Below the pieces are notes generated by a model. The model was not told where the DNA came from. It worked only from the letters and a program-made list of their open reading frames with translations, and did no database searches. From Pseudomonas syringae CC1557 (GTDB lineage Bacteria; Pseudomonadota; Gammaproteobacteria; Pseudomonadales; Pseudomonadaceae), in NCBI RefSeq assembly GCF_000452705.1, contig NZ_CP007014.1:551001-615000 (forward strand): DNA of 64,000 nt. Direction: 5' to 3'. How positions within the stretch are numbered: the first letter of the stretch is position 1; the number at the start of each line of letters is the position of its first letter. Position numbers and translations under genes: made by a program. Below are positions 29,608-37,074 of the stretch, piece after piece.

Positions 29608-31089
29608 ATGAACCGTGAAGAATTCCTGCGTTTGGCCGCCGACGGCTATAACCGTATCCCGCTTGCCCGCGAAACCCTGGCTGACTTCGATACGCCGCTG
29701 TCGATCTATCTCAAACTTGCCGATCAACCGAATTCCTATCTGCTGGAGTCGGTGCAGGGCGGCGAGAAATGGGGTCGTTATTCGATCATCGGTCTGCCAT
29801 GCCGCACCGTTATGCGTGTGCACGGTCATCACGTCAGCGTGACCCACGATGGCCTCGAAATTGAAAGCCTGGATGTCGACGACCCGCTGGATTTTGTCGA
29901 GACCTTCAAGGCGCGTTACAACGTACCGACGATTGCCGGTCTGCCGCGTTTCAATGGCGGGCTGGTGGGCTACTTTGGCTATGACTGTGTGCGTTATGTC
30001 GAGAAACGTCTGGCCAACTGCCCGAACCCTGACCCGTTGGGCGTGCCGGATATCCTGCTGATGGTGTCCGATGCGGTGGTGGTATTCGACAACCTGGCGG
30101 GCAAGATGCACGCCATTGTGCTGGTTGATCCGGCGCAACAGGATGCCTACGACAGTGGCGTCGCGCTGCTCGATGAACTGATGAACAAACTGCGCCGGCC
30201 GATCACGCCGCGTCGCGGTCTGGATCTGGACAGGCCTCCTGCTGCCGACCCGGTGTTTCGCTCCAGCTTCACGCAGGGTGACTATGAAGCCGCGGTCGAC
30301 ACGATCAAGCAGTACATCCTCGCAGGCGACGTGATGCAGGTCGTGCCGTCACAGCGTATGTCCATCGATTTCTCGGCTGCACCTATCGATTTGTACCGGG
30401 CATTGCGCTGCTTCAACCCGACGCCTTACATGTACTTCTTCAACTTCGGCGACTTCCATGTCGTCGGCAGTTCGCCGGAAGTGCTGGTGCGGGTCGAGGA
30501 TAACCTGATCACTGTGCGACCAATCGCCGGTACGCGGCCACGCGGCGCCACTGAAGAGGCAGATCTTGCGCTGGAAGAGGACCTGCTGTCCGATCACAAG
30601 GAAATCGCCGAGCACTTGATGCTGATCGATCTGGGGCGTAACGACACGGGTCGGGTGTCCGAGATCGGCACCGTCAAGCTGACCGAGAAGATGGTCATCG
30701 AGCGTTATTCCAACGTGATGCACATTGTGTCCAACGTGACTGGCCAGCTGAAAAGCGGGCTGACGGCGATGGACGCGCTGCGCGCGATTCTGCCCGCTGG
30801 CACCTTGTCCGGCGCACCGAAAATCCGTGCGATGGAAATCATCGACGAGCTGGAACCGGTCAAACGTGGCGTCTACGGCGGTGCGGTGGGGTACATGGCC
30901 TGGAACGGCAACATGGACACCGCGATTGCGATCCGTACTGCGGTGATCAAGAACGGCGAGCTGCACGTACAGGCTGGCGGCGGTATCGTCGCGGACTCGG
31001 TGCCAGCACTGGAATGGGAAGAAACCCTGAACAAACGCCGCGCCATGTTCCGCGCCGTAGCCTTGGCCTCGCAGACCGCCGAGGATTAA
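29608..31089 (+). CDS. trpE: Anthranilate synthase component I
   Basis: TrpE makes anthranilate from chorismate with ammonia provided by TrpG, the first committed step of tryptophan synthesis. The 493-residue protein carries the feedback-site element [15 protein letters not shown] near the N-terminus and the chorismate-binding core (about residues 220-485), including [33 protein letters not shown] and [20 protein letters not shown]. The ATG at 29608 has GAGG five bases upstream; an in-frame TTG at 29602 is within the SD. The trpG gene lies about 20 kb away, separated by estA and the tailocin locus. Confidence 0.97.
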   Translation: MNREEFLRLAADGYNRIPLARETLADFDTPLSIYLKLADQPNSYLLESVQGGEKWGRYSIIGLPCRTVMRVHGHHVSVTHDGLEIESLDVDDPLDFVETFKARYNVPTIAGLPRFNGGLVGYFGYDCVRYVEKRLANCPNPDPLGVPDILLMVSDAVVVFDNLAGKMHAIVLVDPAQQDAYDSGVALLDELMNKLRRPITPRRGLDLDRPPAADPVFRSSFTQGDYEAAVDTIKQYILAGDVMQVVPSQRMSIDFSAAPIDLYRALRCFNPTPYMYFFNFGDFHVVGSSPEVLVRVEDNLITVRPIAGTRPRGATEEADLALEEDLLSDHKEIAEHLMLIDLGRNDTGRVSEIGTVKLTEKMVIERYSNVMHIVSNVTGQLKSGLTAMDALRAILPAGTLSGAPKIRAMEIIDELEPVKRGVYGGAVGYMAWNGNMDTAIAIRTAVIKNGELHVQAGGGIVADSVPALEWEETLNKRRAMFRAVALASQTAED

Positions 31090-31101
31090 GTCGGCCTGGT
31101 G

Positions 31102-31127
31102 CTCTGCGTCCGAAAGCGGACGCGGAG
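31102..31127. repeat. Palindromic repeat after trpE
   Basis: CTCTGCGTCCG-aaag-CGGACGCGGAG forms an 11-bp stem, related in sequence to the GGACGCTCCGCGTCC unit at 23.3 kb. It sits between the convergent trpE and estA genes. No U-run follows on either strand, so terminator function is uncertain. Confidence 0.55.
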
Positions 31128-31182
31128 CGTCGCACGATGCTGCTCTGGAGCCCCCGTTCTTCCTCACGCTCCAGCGGCCTGT

Positions 31183-33105
31183 CTAGAAACTCAGGCTCAA
31201 CGCAACATTCACTCCTTGCTGGGTCATGTCGTCGTTCTTGCGCCAGTTGTAATTGCCGCGCAATGTAAGGTCCTGAGTCAGCTTCTGACTGACGCCCAGC
31301 GTGGCCCGGTTCAGGTCGCGTTGCGGCGTGTAGCCTTCCAGTGTGAAACCCACTGACTGGACGCTGTTGAGCGCCATGGTCACGTCCTGCTGATCGGTCT
31401 CGAACTCTCTTTCCCGTGCGACTTCTCCCCACACTTGCGTGCTCGGTGTCACCTGGAACTTGCCCTGCACACCAACACCTGCACGCCGGGATTTGCGAGT
31501 CTGATCACTGAAGGTCAACGCTGTAGATCGGTCGCCTTTTTCTGAATAGCCATCGACATCGATATGGGCATAGTCGGCGCTGACGAACGGCGACAAGTGC
31601 CAGCGACTGGCCGGGCCCGCGATGTCGAAACCGACTCGCCCGCTGACAGCCCACATTTCGCCGTCGGTATCGCCTTTCTCCTGACCTTCGCTGACGCCCA
31701 GCGCGAACTTGCGCTCGGCATTTTCGTAGTCCAGCTTGCCGCCCGACACCGCCAGATCACCCCACCAGTGATTGGCCTGATACTGCAGGAACGCAGTGGC
31801 GATGTAGCTGTTGAGTGTGTAGTCCGAGTCCCTGGGGCCTGCTTCAAGATTCTGGCGATACGCCCCGGCGACAATCCCTGTGCGCCAGTTTTCGGCAAAC
31901 CGGTAGCTGCCGCCAATGGTCAGGTTATAGCCTCTTCCGTCAGCATCAGCCGAGCTGTCCTGCGCGTCGAAGTCCATTTTCTGACCGCCAGCCGAAAGCA
32001 TGCTCTGCCACTGCCCGATGCCTTGCCAGTTACCCCAGTCACTGAGCCATTGCGCACGAATTTCGTCCTGATGCATACGCAACGTGCTGTTGGCCATTTC
32101 CGGCAGCAGGGTGATTTCCCACGGTGCCGACAGCAATGAATAAGCATAGTCAGCCAGTAGCCGCTGGCCGGCTTCGGTCGGGTGCACACGGTCATTGAAG
32201 AACAGTCGGTTCGGATTCGGCGTGGCGCTGGACTTGCCGTTGGTGGTGCTTTCTCGGCAACTGTCTCCGCTGAAGCAGGTGCTGACCAGATTCTCGTTGG
32301 GGTCGAAACCAAAGCGGGCCGGTTCAGCCAGCGTTTCAGAGATCAACAATGGCACATTGAGCGGGATGATCTGCGCATTGATCTGCGCCAGACGGCTGAC
32401 CAGTTGCTGATTGAAGGCCGCGCTGAGGGCCGAGGTCGCTGACGCCAGCGGTGTGCCGCTCAAGGCTGGCGTTTTACCAATGTCTGGCAGCAGCCAGACC
32501 ATGATGTAGCGCGCCCCCGCCTGTTGCAGAGCTTGCGCGCTGTCAGCCAATTGGTTGGCCGCTTGGCCTGCGCTGCTGGCACTCAACACGCGACCTTGAA
32601 GGAAGTCGTTGCCGCCACCGGTCAGGTAATAGAGTGCGTTGGGGTCGGCACGAAAACTGTTGGCGGGCAGATAGCCGGTGCGGCTGCGCAACAGCGTGCC
32701 GCTGTTTGGGTCGACGACCGTGGATTGCGAGTTGATCGAATCAAGAATCTGGTCCGTTCGATAGCCACCGACAGCCCAGTTGTTGCCATCCGCCGCGCCG
32801 AGTGCGGCATTCACTGGCGATGTGGACGCCGCCAGATCTCCCGCTGGAGCATGCAGCATGCGGCCGATCAAGGTGGATGAGTTCAGATTGAACACTTCGC
32901 CGCTGCCGTCCTGATAGGTCGGGCCTACCCGATTGGTAAAGCGCAACGTGGAGCCCGCCGGCCCCGCAGTGTCCGGAAACTGCCCGGCGTCTGCCAGGCT
33001 GTCGCCGAACACCACCATTGTTGAGTAGGGTGCCGCAGCGGCGCTGCCACAGGCCAGCGACAGCAGACAGGCCAGGAATGGCCAGCGCCTTGATGTATTG
33101 GTCAT
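31183..33105 (-). CDS. estA: Autotransporter GDSL esterase (EstA-like)
   Basis: A 640-residue type Va autotransporter lipase/esterase anchored in the outer membrane. Residues 1-25 form a signal peptide ([14 protein letters not shown]). The passenger has [11 protein letters not shown] with the nucleophilic serine (about residue 37), the GGGNDF block and the catalytic Asp-His in [16 protein letters not shown]-terminal beta-barrel (about residues 360-640) ends in the aromatic residue phenylalanine (VALSLSF). P. aeruginosa EstA (646 residues) affects rhamnolipid production and motility. The ATG at 33105 has AGGA seven bases upstream. In P. aeruginosa estA is elsewhere in the genome. Confidence 0.92.
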   Translation of the reverse strand: MTNTSRRWPFLACLLSLACGSAAAAPYSTMVVFGDSLADAGQFPDTAGPAGSTLRFTNRVGPTYQDGSGEVFNLNSSTLIGRMLHAPAGDLAASTSPVNAALGAADGNNWAVGGYRTDQILDSINSQSTVVDPNSGTLLRSRTGYLPANSFRADPNALYYLTGGGNDFLQGRVLSASSAGQAANQLADSAQALQQAGARYIMVWLLPDIGKTPALSGTPLASATSALSAAFNQQLVSRLAQINAQIIPLNVPLLISETLAEPARFGFDPNENLVSTCFSGDSCRESTTNGKSSATPNPNRLFFNDRVHPTEAGQRLLADYAYSLLSAPWEITLLPEMANSTLRMHQDEIRAQWLSDWGNWQGIGQWQSMLSAGGQKMDFDAQDSSADADGRGYNLTIGGSYRFAENWRTGIVAGAYRQNLEAGPRDSDYTLNSYIATAFLQYQANHWWGDLAVSGGKLDYENAERKFALGVSEGQEKGDTDGEMWAVSGRVGFDIAGPASRWHLSPFVSADYAHIDVDGYSEKGDRSTALTFSDQTRKSRRAGVGVQGKFQVTPSTQVWGEVAREREFETDQQDVTMALNSVQSVGFTLEGYTPQRDLNRATLGVSQKLTQDLTLRGNYNWRKNDDMTQQGVNVALSLSF

Positions 33106-33210
33106 GAACGTATCCTGCTTGTTTTTGTTTTGTAGCGGGAACGTAGCAAGATTTCTCATGGCTGCAAAGGTCGCTGAAACCAATAACCGAGCGGCGGTTC
33201 TTTTTTGAGC

Positions 33211-33453
33211 TCACGCTGCCCTGCTGGTCACAATACCGCTCAGGTAATTGGCCAGGTCGTGCAGGTAGACAAACGGGTGGCCCTGCCGAGTTCCGCCTGT
33301 GCGGTTGACCTTCAAGTCAATGCGGCCCGCATTGATCTTGCGCAGCAGGTTTCGGTCATTCGACAGGTGCGAAAAATAACGCTCCCTGACGGCGCTCAGC
33401 GAAGGGCACGGCGTGGCGAATTCTTTGCGAAGTTGATCCAGTATTTCGTTCAT
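33211..33453 (-). CDS. PrtN-like pyocin activator family protein
   Basis: An 80-residue protein beginning MNEILDQLRKEF. The segment VRERYFSHLSNDRNLLRKINAGRIDLKVNRT...YLHDLANYL matches the layout of PrtN, the transcriptional activator of pyocin genes in P. aeruginosa (YFSHL, LLRK, G-I-x-L, HLADLAAYI). The ATG at 33453 has AGGGAG seven bases upstream; two further in-frame ATGs lie at 33477-33507 without a better SD. Downstream of repressor-type operators, so probably repressed until SOS induction. It should activate the tailocin late region; the site at 35271-35301 is my candidate target. Confidence 0.78.
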   Translation of the reverse strand: MNEILDQLRKEFATPCPSLSAVRERYFSHLSNDRNLLRKINAGRIDLKVNRTGGTRQGHPFVYLHDLANYLSGIVTSRAA

Positions 33454-33507
33454 TCCATGACTCCCTATGGTTTGCATGTCGGTACTCCCGAAGTGGGGCC
33501 CAGACAA

Positions 33508-33570
33508 ACAATACGATATGTAGTGCAGATTGACAATACAGTTTGTATTTTAACTACGATTTGTATTGTT
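33508..33570. promoter_or_regulatory. Candidate repressor operators upstream of the prtN-like gene
   Basis: AATACA-GTT-TGTATT (33535-33549) is a perfect inverted repeat with a 3-base gap. Partial copies flank it: ACAATACGATATGTA (33508-33522) and TACGATTTGTATTGT (33555-33569). The same AATACA-N3-TGTATT palindrome occurs ahead of the repressor gene at 34692-34706, so the S24 repressor is the natural candidate ligand. Confidence 0.68.
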
Positions 33571-33574
33571 CTCT

Positions 33575-33823
33575 TTACAGGGAGTCGATGTACCAGGACA
33601 CGTGCGCAGTGCCATTTTCAGGGTTACGGCTCACGCTGATGCCCTCGGCTTCGCTAATCTGATCGACGATATGCTCCCAATGGGCCACTGACTCGCCAGG
33701 CTCTCTGATCAGCAGCACTTGATGTTCGATCTGGGCCTTGTCACTGGCGATAGCGTCTTGAATACGTTGCGCCAGAGCCAGGTAAGCGTCGTGTTGCGAG
33801 TTGCCGGGGGACTGATTAAGCAT
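33575..33823 (-). CDS. DUF1654 family protein, SOS-boxed
   Basis: An 82-residue protein resembling the Pseudomonas DUF1654 family (ALAQRIQDAIASDKAQIEHQVLLIREPGESVAHWEHIVDQISEAEGISVSR...VSW). The function of the family is not known to me; members occur near prophages and SOS genes of pseudomonads. A perfect LexA-box sequence lies 18 bases upstream of its ATG, and it sits between the repressor and the PrtN-like activator on the same strand. SOS induction and a role in tailocin induction are inferred from this placement. Confidence 0.72.
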   Translation of the reverse strand: MLNQSPGNSQHDAYLALAQRIQDAIASDKAQIEHQVLLIREPGESVAHWEHIVDQISEAEGISVSRNPENGTAHVSWYIDSL

Positions 33824-33840
33824 GCGTTAACTCCTTTTTA

Positions 33841-33856
33841 CTGTATGTGCATACAG
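33841..33856. promoter_or_regulatory. LexA box upstream of the DUF1654 gene
   Basis: CTGTATGTGCATACAG is a perfect 16-bp palindrome matching CTGT-N8-ACAG, the LexA-binding consensus of gamma-proteobacteria including Pseudomonas. It is correctly placed to repress the minus-strand gene starting at 33823. Confidence 0.85.
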
Positions 33857-33932
33857 TAATTGAGGGGTGTTTCTCACGCAAGCTACAAATTTTTCCTATT
33901 TCAACGTAGGACGGCGCCTGAGCAAGGCCTAC

Positions 33933-33956
33933 AAAAAAGCCCCGATTATCGGGGCT
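33933..33956 (-). terminator. Intrinsic terminator after the repressor gene
   Basis: On the minus strand AGCCCCG-N5-CGGGGCT is followed by six U. It lies just past the repressor stop and separates repressor transcription from the LexA-controlled DUF1654 gene. Confidence 0.85.
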
Positions 33957-33975
33957 TGAGCAGATCATTCGGGCG

Positions 33976-34623
33976 TCAGAGGCGCATCGTCATTTGCCTG
34001 ATGACCCCGATCAGCTTGCAGTCTTCGGTGACCGGCAATGTCGGATAGGCGGGGTTCAACGGCTTGAGAAAGTAGCGTCCTGCGTCTTCAACGAGCTTCT
34101 TGAACGTAGCTTCGTTGCTCTCGGGAAGCTTGGCGATGACCAGCTTGCCGGGCGTTGGCTCCAGCCCCGTGTCGACCAGGATCAACATGCCTTCGGGAAT
34201 GCTCTGTCCGGCAGGCGCAGTCATCGAGTCGCCACGCACCAACAGCCAGAAGGCACGGCCCTTGGCTTTATAGTCGCTGATCTCGAAGGTGTCGGAGTAA
34301 CCGGCAGGGTAAGGCTCGACGGCCTCGTTCCAGCCTCCGGCTTCGACCCAGCTGATGACTGGATAGCGATAGAAACGCGAGGGCTGCACCGCAGGCGCCA
34401 CGTTATCCAGTGTGGATTCGTGCCATGGAATCGATGTCGCGAGGATCGGCAGGCCCAGCTCGGTCAAAAATCGATTGATCACCTCGATCTTTGGCTCGCG
34501 CTTGCCGTTCAGCCAATGCCCCACCGCGCCGGGTGTAACGCCCATACGCTCAGCCATTTCTTCCTGGCTGATTTCCTGGGTTTCCATGACCTGTCTTGCG
34601 ACTTCATACCATTTTCTGTTCAT
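33976..34623 (-). CDS. S24/LexA-like XRE repressor (PrtR-like)
   Basis: A 215-residue phage-type repressor. The N-terminal helix-turn-helix (about residues 15-40, ISQEEMAERMGVTPGAVGHWLNG) is followed by an S24 peptidase domain with the nucleophile in RGDSMTAP and a lysine in SNEATFKKL, the Ser-Lys dyad needed for RecA-stimulated self-cleavage. This is the build of PrtR, which represses prtN in pyocin regulation. Start uncertain: ATG 34623 (MNRKWYEV) and ATG 34635 (MIRRMNRKW) both lack a clear SD. It is divergent from the Q-like gene, with a palindromic operator between them. Confidence 0.85.
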   Translation of the reverse strand: MNRKWYEVARQVMETQEISQEEMAERMGVTPGAVGHWLNGKREPKIEVINRFLTELGLPILATSIPWHESTLDNVAPAVQPSRFYRYPVISWVEAGGWNEAVEPYPAGYSDTFEISDYKAKGRAFWLLVRGDSMTAPAGQSIPEGMLILVDTGLEPTPGKLVIAKLPESNEATFKKLVEDAGRYFLKPLNPAYPTLPVTEDCKLIGVIRQMTMRL

Positions 34624-34654
34624 GCGTCGAATCATACAGGCTGTAGGGTGATCG

Positions 34655-34708
34655 GCAATATACATATTGTAAAAGCCGGTTGTCTCTAAAAAATACAAAT
34701 TGTATTGT
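34655..34708. promoter_or_regulatory. Operator region between the repressor and the Q-like gene
   Basis: CAATATACATATTG (34656-34669) and AATACAAATTGTATT (34692-34706) are inverted repeats, 36 bases apart. The latter equals the AATACA-N3-TGTATT palindrome upstream of the prtN-like gene. The arrangement suggests autoregulation and control of both divergent genes. Confidence 0.68.
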
Positions 34709-34777
34709 CTGTCGTTCCAGCTTTGCCGGGTTTATCGCTCGCGAGGCATTTCAGCAGATTGGCACAGGACACAGACA

Positions 34778-35215
34778 ATGATCGAGAAAGTAGAAGTCGT
34801 CATGCAGCACTGGGGCGAGCAACGCATGCGTGTGGGGCTGGGCGGTGGGTTGAGCAGCCCGATGGCCGGCATCATGGAGTGGGGCGCCTACATTCCGCGT
34901 CGCACACCCGGTTCGCGGGCGCTGATCGGCAATGGCAGCGGCATGGACTATATAAGCAGCGAAGTCGAAGCCGCCATTGCGCAGATGGCACGCAGTCCTG
35001 CCAAGAGTCGCGGACCTGAACTGGCTCAGCTGGCGACCCTGCGCTACGTCGAAGCCTTGCCTGTGCGTGAACAGATGCGCCTGGTCGGTATCAACGAAGG
35101 CGCAGACCGCACCTATCGCAACTGGATCAACAAGCTTCATCAGCAAGTACTCGCGATCCTGTCTGAGCGCAGCGCTTCCAGAAGCCATAAGGATGACGTT
35201 TTCAGGGCTGGATAA
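34778..35215 (+). CDS. Small regulatory-type protein, possible late antiterminator (Q-like)
   Basis: A 145-residue basic/mixed protein beginning MIEKVEVVMQHWGEQRMRVG, with AGGA eight bases before the ATG. The C-terminal part (LRYVEALPVREQMRLVGINEGADRTYRNWINKLHQQVLAIL) looks like a helix-turn-helix of the sigma-region-4 or phage Q/DUF1133 antiterminator sort. I cannot name the family with certainty. It is divergent from the repressor, shares its operator, and is followed by a leader with two strong terminators before the structural genes, which fits an antitermination role. That role is inference. Confidence 0.5.
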   Translation: MIEKVEVVMQHWGEQRMRVGLGGGLSSPMAGIMEWGAYIPRRTPGSRALIGNGSGMDYISSEVEAAIAQMARSPAKSRGPELAQLATLRYVEALPVREQMRLVGINEGADRTYRNWINKLHQQVLAILSERSASRSHKDDVFRAG

Positions 35216-35270
35216 GCGCGTATGAAAACGGTCTCCGATACCGTTTATCCGGGGCGATCGCACAGCTGTG

Positions 35271-35301
35271 GTCGAACTCATGTTGAACTCCGGTCAAACT
35301 C
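35271..35301 (+). promoter_or_regulatory. Three direct repeats with exact 11-bp period, candidate activator site
   Basis: GTCGAACTC (35271), GTTGAACTC (35282) and GTCAAACTC (35293) repeat on one face of the helix, about 225 bases upstream of the first late gene. P. aeruginosa PrtN acts at P-boxes made of several short direct repeats upstream of pyocin genes, so this is a candidate PrtN-like activator site. A weak hairpin AAACGGT/ACCGTTT lies just before it (35226-35246). Confidence 0.5.
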
Positions 35302-35438
35302 GACCCACCCCGAAACTGCCCCTTCCCAGCCTTTCCGGAGGGGGGTAAAAAGGTCCCACGATATGCGATTTGCGCCTCAGGGCTGCAGCCGGATACGGAC
35401 TTTTCAAGGGCACCAACCGCTCAATCTTGACTCACCTC

Positions 35439-35512
35439 AAACCCCGCCTCGGCAGGGTTTTTCAGCAAATAATCAAGCACATTTTCTGGCCGCCTCTGTG
35501 CGGCTTTTTTTA
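35439..35512 (+). terminator. Two tandem intrinsic terminators in the late-operon leader
   Basis: AAACCC...GGGTTTTT (35439-35462) and GCCGC-ctctgt-GCGGC with seven U (35489-35511) lie directly before the first structural gene (SD 35517). Both are rightward. Late transcription must read through them, or start after them, to express the tailocin. Confidence 0.68.
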
Positions 35513-35526
35513 TTCCAGGAGTAATG

Positions 35527-35916
35527 ATGGACCCAACCGACCTAGGCCCAGGCACAGCTACCTGGCTGGGCGGCACGGGCACGATTCTGCTTGGCGGCTT
35601 TTTGTGGCTGCGCAAGTTTCTTTCCAGAGATGCAACAGACCGGGCGATGGACAACGCGGACATCGGCACGGTCCGGCGCCTCAATGAACTGCTCGACTCC
35701 GAGCGACAGGCTCGCAAGGAGGCTGAAGCGCGGGCTGATCAGTTTGCCAAGGAGCGCAACGAGCTCGCCGCAGCGGTTGGCCGGATGGAAGGCAAGATTG
35801 AAGCCCTCACCAGTCACATCGTTCAGCTCACCGACAAGGTCACCACGCAAAGCGCCGAAATCGCCCGGCTGCGATCCCAACTCGGAGGTGCAAACGATGC
35901 ACAGATGCGCAATTGA
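35527..35916 (+). CDS. Small membrane protein with coiled coil, possible holin
   Basis: A 129-residue protein: one hydrophobic segment near the N-terminus (GTATWLGGTGTILLGGFLWLRKF, about residues 8-31) followed by a long charged helix likely to form a coiled coil (about 48-120, with heptad-like QARKEAEARADQFAKERNELAAAVGRMEGKIEAL). I use the second of two adjacent ATGs because AGGAG ends five bases before it and only two before the first. First gene of the late region. The P. aeruginosa R-pyocin cluster also starts with a holin, but one helix plus coiled coil is not diagnostic. It overlaps the next gene by 20 bases. Confidence 0.6.
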   Translation: MDPTDLGPGTATWLGGTGTILLGGFLWLRKFLSRDATDRAMDNADIGTVRRLNELLDSERQARKEAEARADQFAKERNELAAAVGRMEGKIEALTSHIVQLTDKVTTQSAEIARLRSQLGGANDAQMRN

Positions 35917-36235
35917 TTTCATCGCTCGCCATTGGTGGCGGCGCCTGGAGGTATGGCTGATTTCCGTGCTGCTAGTCGCTGGCTGCCTGATGCTCGGCTT
36001 TCAGGCAGGGCAGTGGTCGGCGAATGCCGAGCATACGCAGCAACTGGCCGAGGTTCGCGACGCCTACGACGCAGCAATGGGCAAGCGGGATCGCCGCCTG
36101 GACAGGCTGGCCGAAACCACGACTCAGGCAGCAGACAAGGTCGAAACCGCTGCATCGATAGCCAGCCAGGCTGCGCATGCGGTCAGTCGCGCGGCGGACA
36201 AGGCGGATGAAGTTCTGTGCCAGGCGAACCAGTAG
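35897..36235 (+). CDS. Single-pass membrane protein of the late operon, function unknown
   Basis: A 112-residue protein with GGAGGTG six bases upstream of its ATG. Residues about 19-40 (VWLISVLLVAGCLMLGFQAGQW) form one transmembrane helix. The remainder is a charged, Ala/Asp/Thr-rich helix probably facing the periplasm or cytoplasm (RRLDRLAETTTQAADKVETAASIA). The topology recalls Rz-type inner-membrane spanins, but a proper Rz/Rz1 pair is present at the other end of the operon. Paired with the preceding gene by overlap, so the two may form a holin/antiholin-like unit; this is speculative. Confidence 0.6.
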   Translation: MHRCAIDFIARHWWRRLEVWLISVLLVAGCLMLGFQAGQWSANAEHTQQLAEVRDAYDAAMGKRDRRLDRLAETTTQAADKVETAASIASQAAHAVSRAADKADEVLCQANQ

Positions 36236-36280
36236 GCATTCCTTACGCCAGATCAACACCTATTAAACGCGGAAACCCTC

Positions 36281-36871
36281 ATGAAGATAACCCCGATAGT
36301 TGCCCATTTGCAGGCGACCTGCCCGACTTTTGCCGGTCGGATCAGCGCCGGCATCGACTGGGCTGCGGTTGCCCTTGGCGATCAGCTTGCGCACCCCTCG
36401 GCCTATGTCATCGCCAGTGGTGATCTGGCCACGGCCAATGATCTGCAGAACGTCATTCGCCAGAACATCACCGACCAGATCGACATCGTGGTGGTGCTGG
36501 AAGGCGACGACAAGCGCGGGCAGCAGGCCAGCGATCAACTGCATGCTGTTCGCGCCGAACTGTGGCGCGCACTGGTGGGCTGGAACGCTGGCCACGATTA
36601 CGACGCAATGCAATACACAGGCGGTGCGCTGGTGCAGATCAGTGGCGCGCGCGTGACGTATCGCTTCGGCTTTGCCGCGCAGTTTCAGTTGGGTCGCAAC
36701 ACTTCGGATCAGCCCGCCGAAACCTGGCACGAAGCGTATCTGGACGGTTTGCCCGGTTTCACTGGCGCCACCATCGACATGGATTGCGTCGATCCCGCAG
36801 ACCCGAATCTGAAATTCCCCGGCCCTGATGGCCGTCTCGAAGCGAAGTTCACAGCAGAGGTAACACCATGA
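36281..36871 (+). CDS. Mu gp37-like tail terminator / DUF1834 family
   Basis: A 196-residue protein starting MKITPIVAHLQATCPTFAGRISAG. The pattern (a helical N-terminus, IDIVVVLEGDDKRGQQASDQLHAVRAELWRALVGW, then ISGARVTYRFGFAAQF) fits the Mu gp37 family of tail-completion proteins that cap the distal end of the tube where a head would attach. It is immediately before the gp38-like gene and the sheath, the order of phage Mu. In a headless particle it should close the tail. Confidence 0.75.
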   Translation: MKITPIVAHLQATCPTFAGRISAGIDWAAVALGDQLAHPSAYVIASGDLATANDLQNVIRQNITDQIDIVVVLEGDDKRGQQASDQLHAVRAELWRALVGWNAGHDYDAMQYTGGALVQISGARVTYRFGFAAQFQLGRNTSDQPAETWHEAYLDGLPGFTGATIDMDCVDPADPNLKFPGPDGRLEAKFTAEVTP

Positions 36872-37056
36872 ACCAACGCATCACCGTAGTACCGGCCGAA
36901 GGCCGCACTGTGCCGGACCCGGAGGCGGGCGATTTGCTGCCCGTCGAAGGTCGGCAGGTCACCTTCAATGCCTGGTGGCAGCGTCGTCAGAACGACGGCG
37001 ATATCACCGTTCAAACCGAGCAATCCCCTACCACCTATCAGGCCTTCACAGCCTAA
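36868..37056 (+). CDS. DUF2635 (Mu gp38-like) small tail protein
   Basis: A 62-residue protein with PAEGRTVPDPEAGDLLPVEGRQVTFNAWWQRRQNDGDI, the DUF2635 pattern found just upstream of the sheath gene in Mu-like phages (Mu gp38). Function unknown. It overlaps the gp37-like gene by four bases and ends 18 bases before the sheath ATG. Confidence 0.8.
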   Translation: MNQRITVVPAEGRTVPDPEAGDLLPVEGRQVTFNAWWQRRQNDGDITVQTEQSPTTYQAFTA

Positions 37057-37074
37057 CCAAGAGGAAGCCCAACA

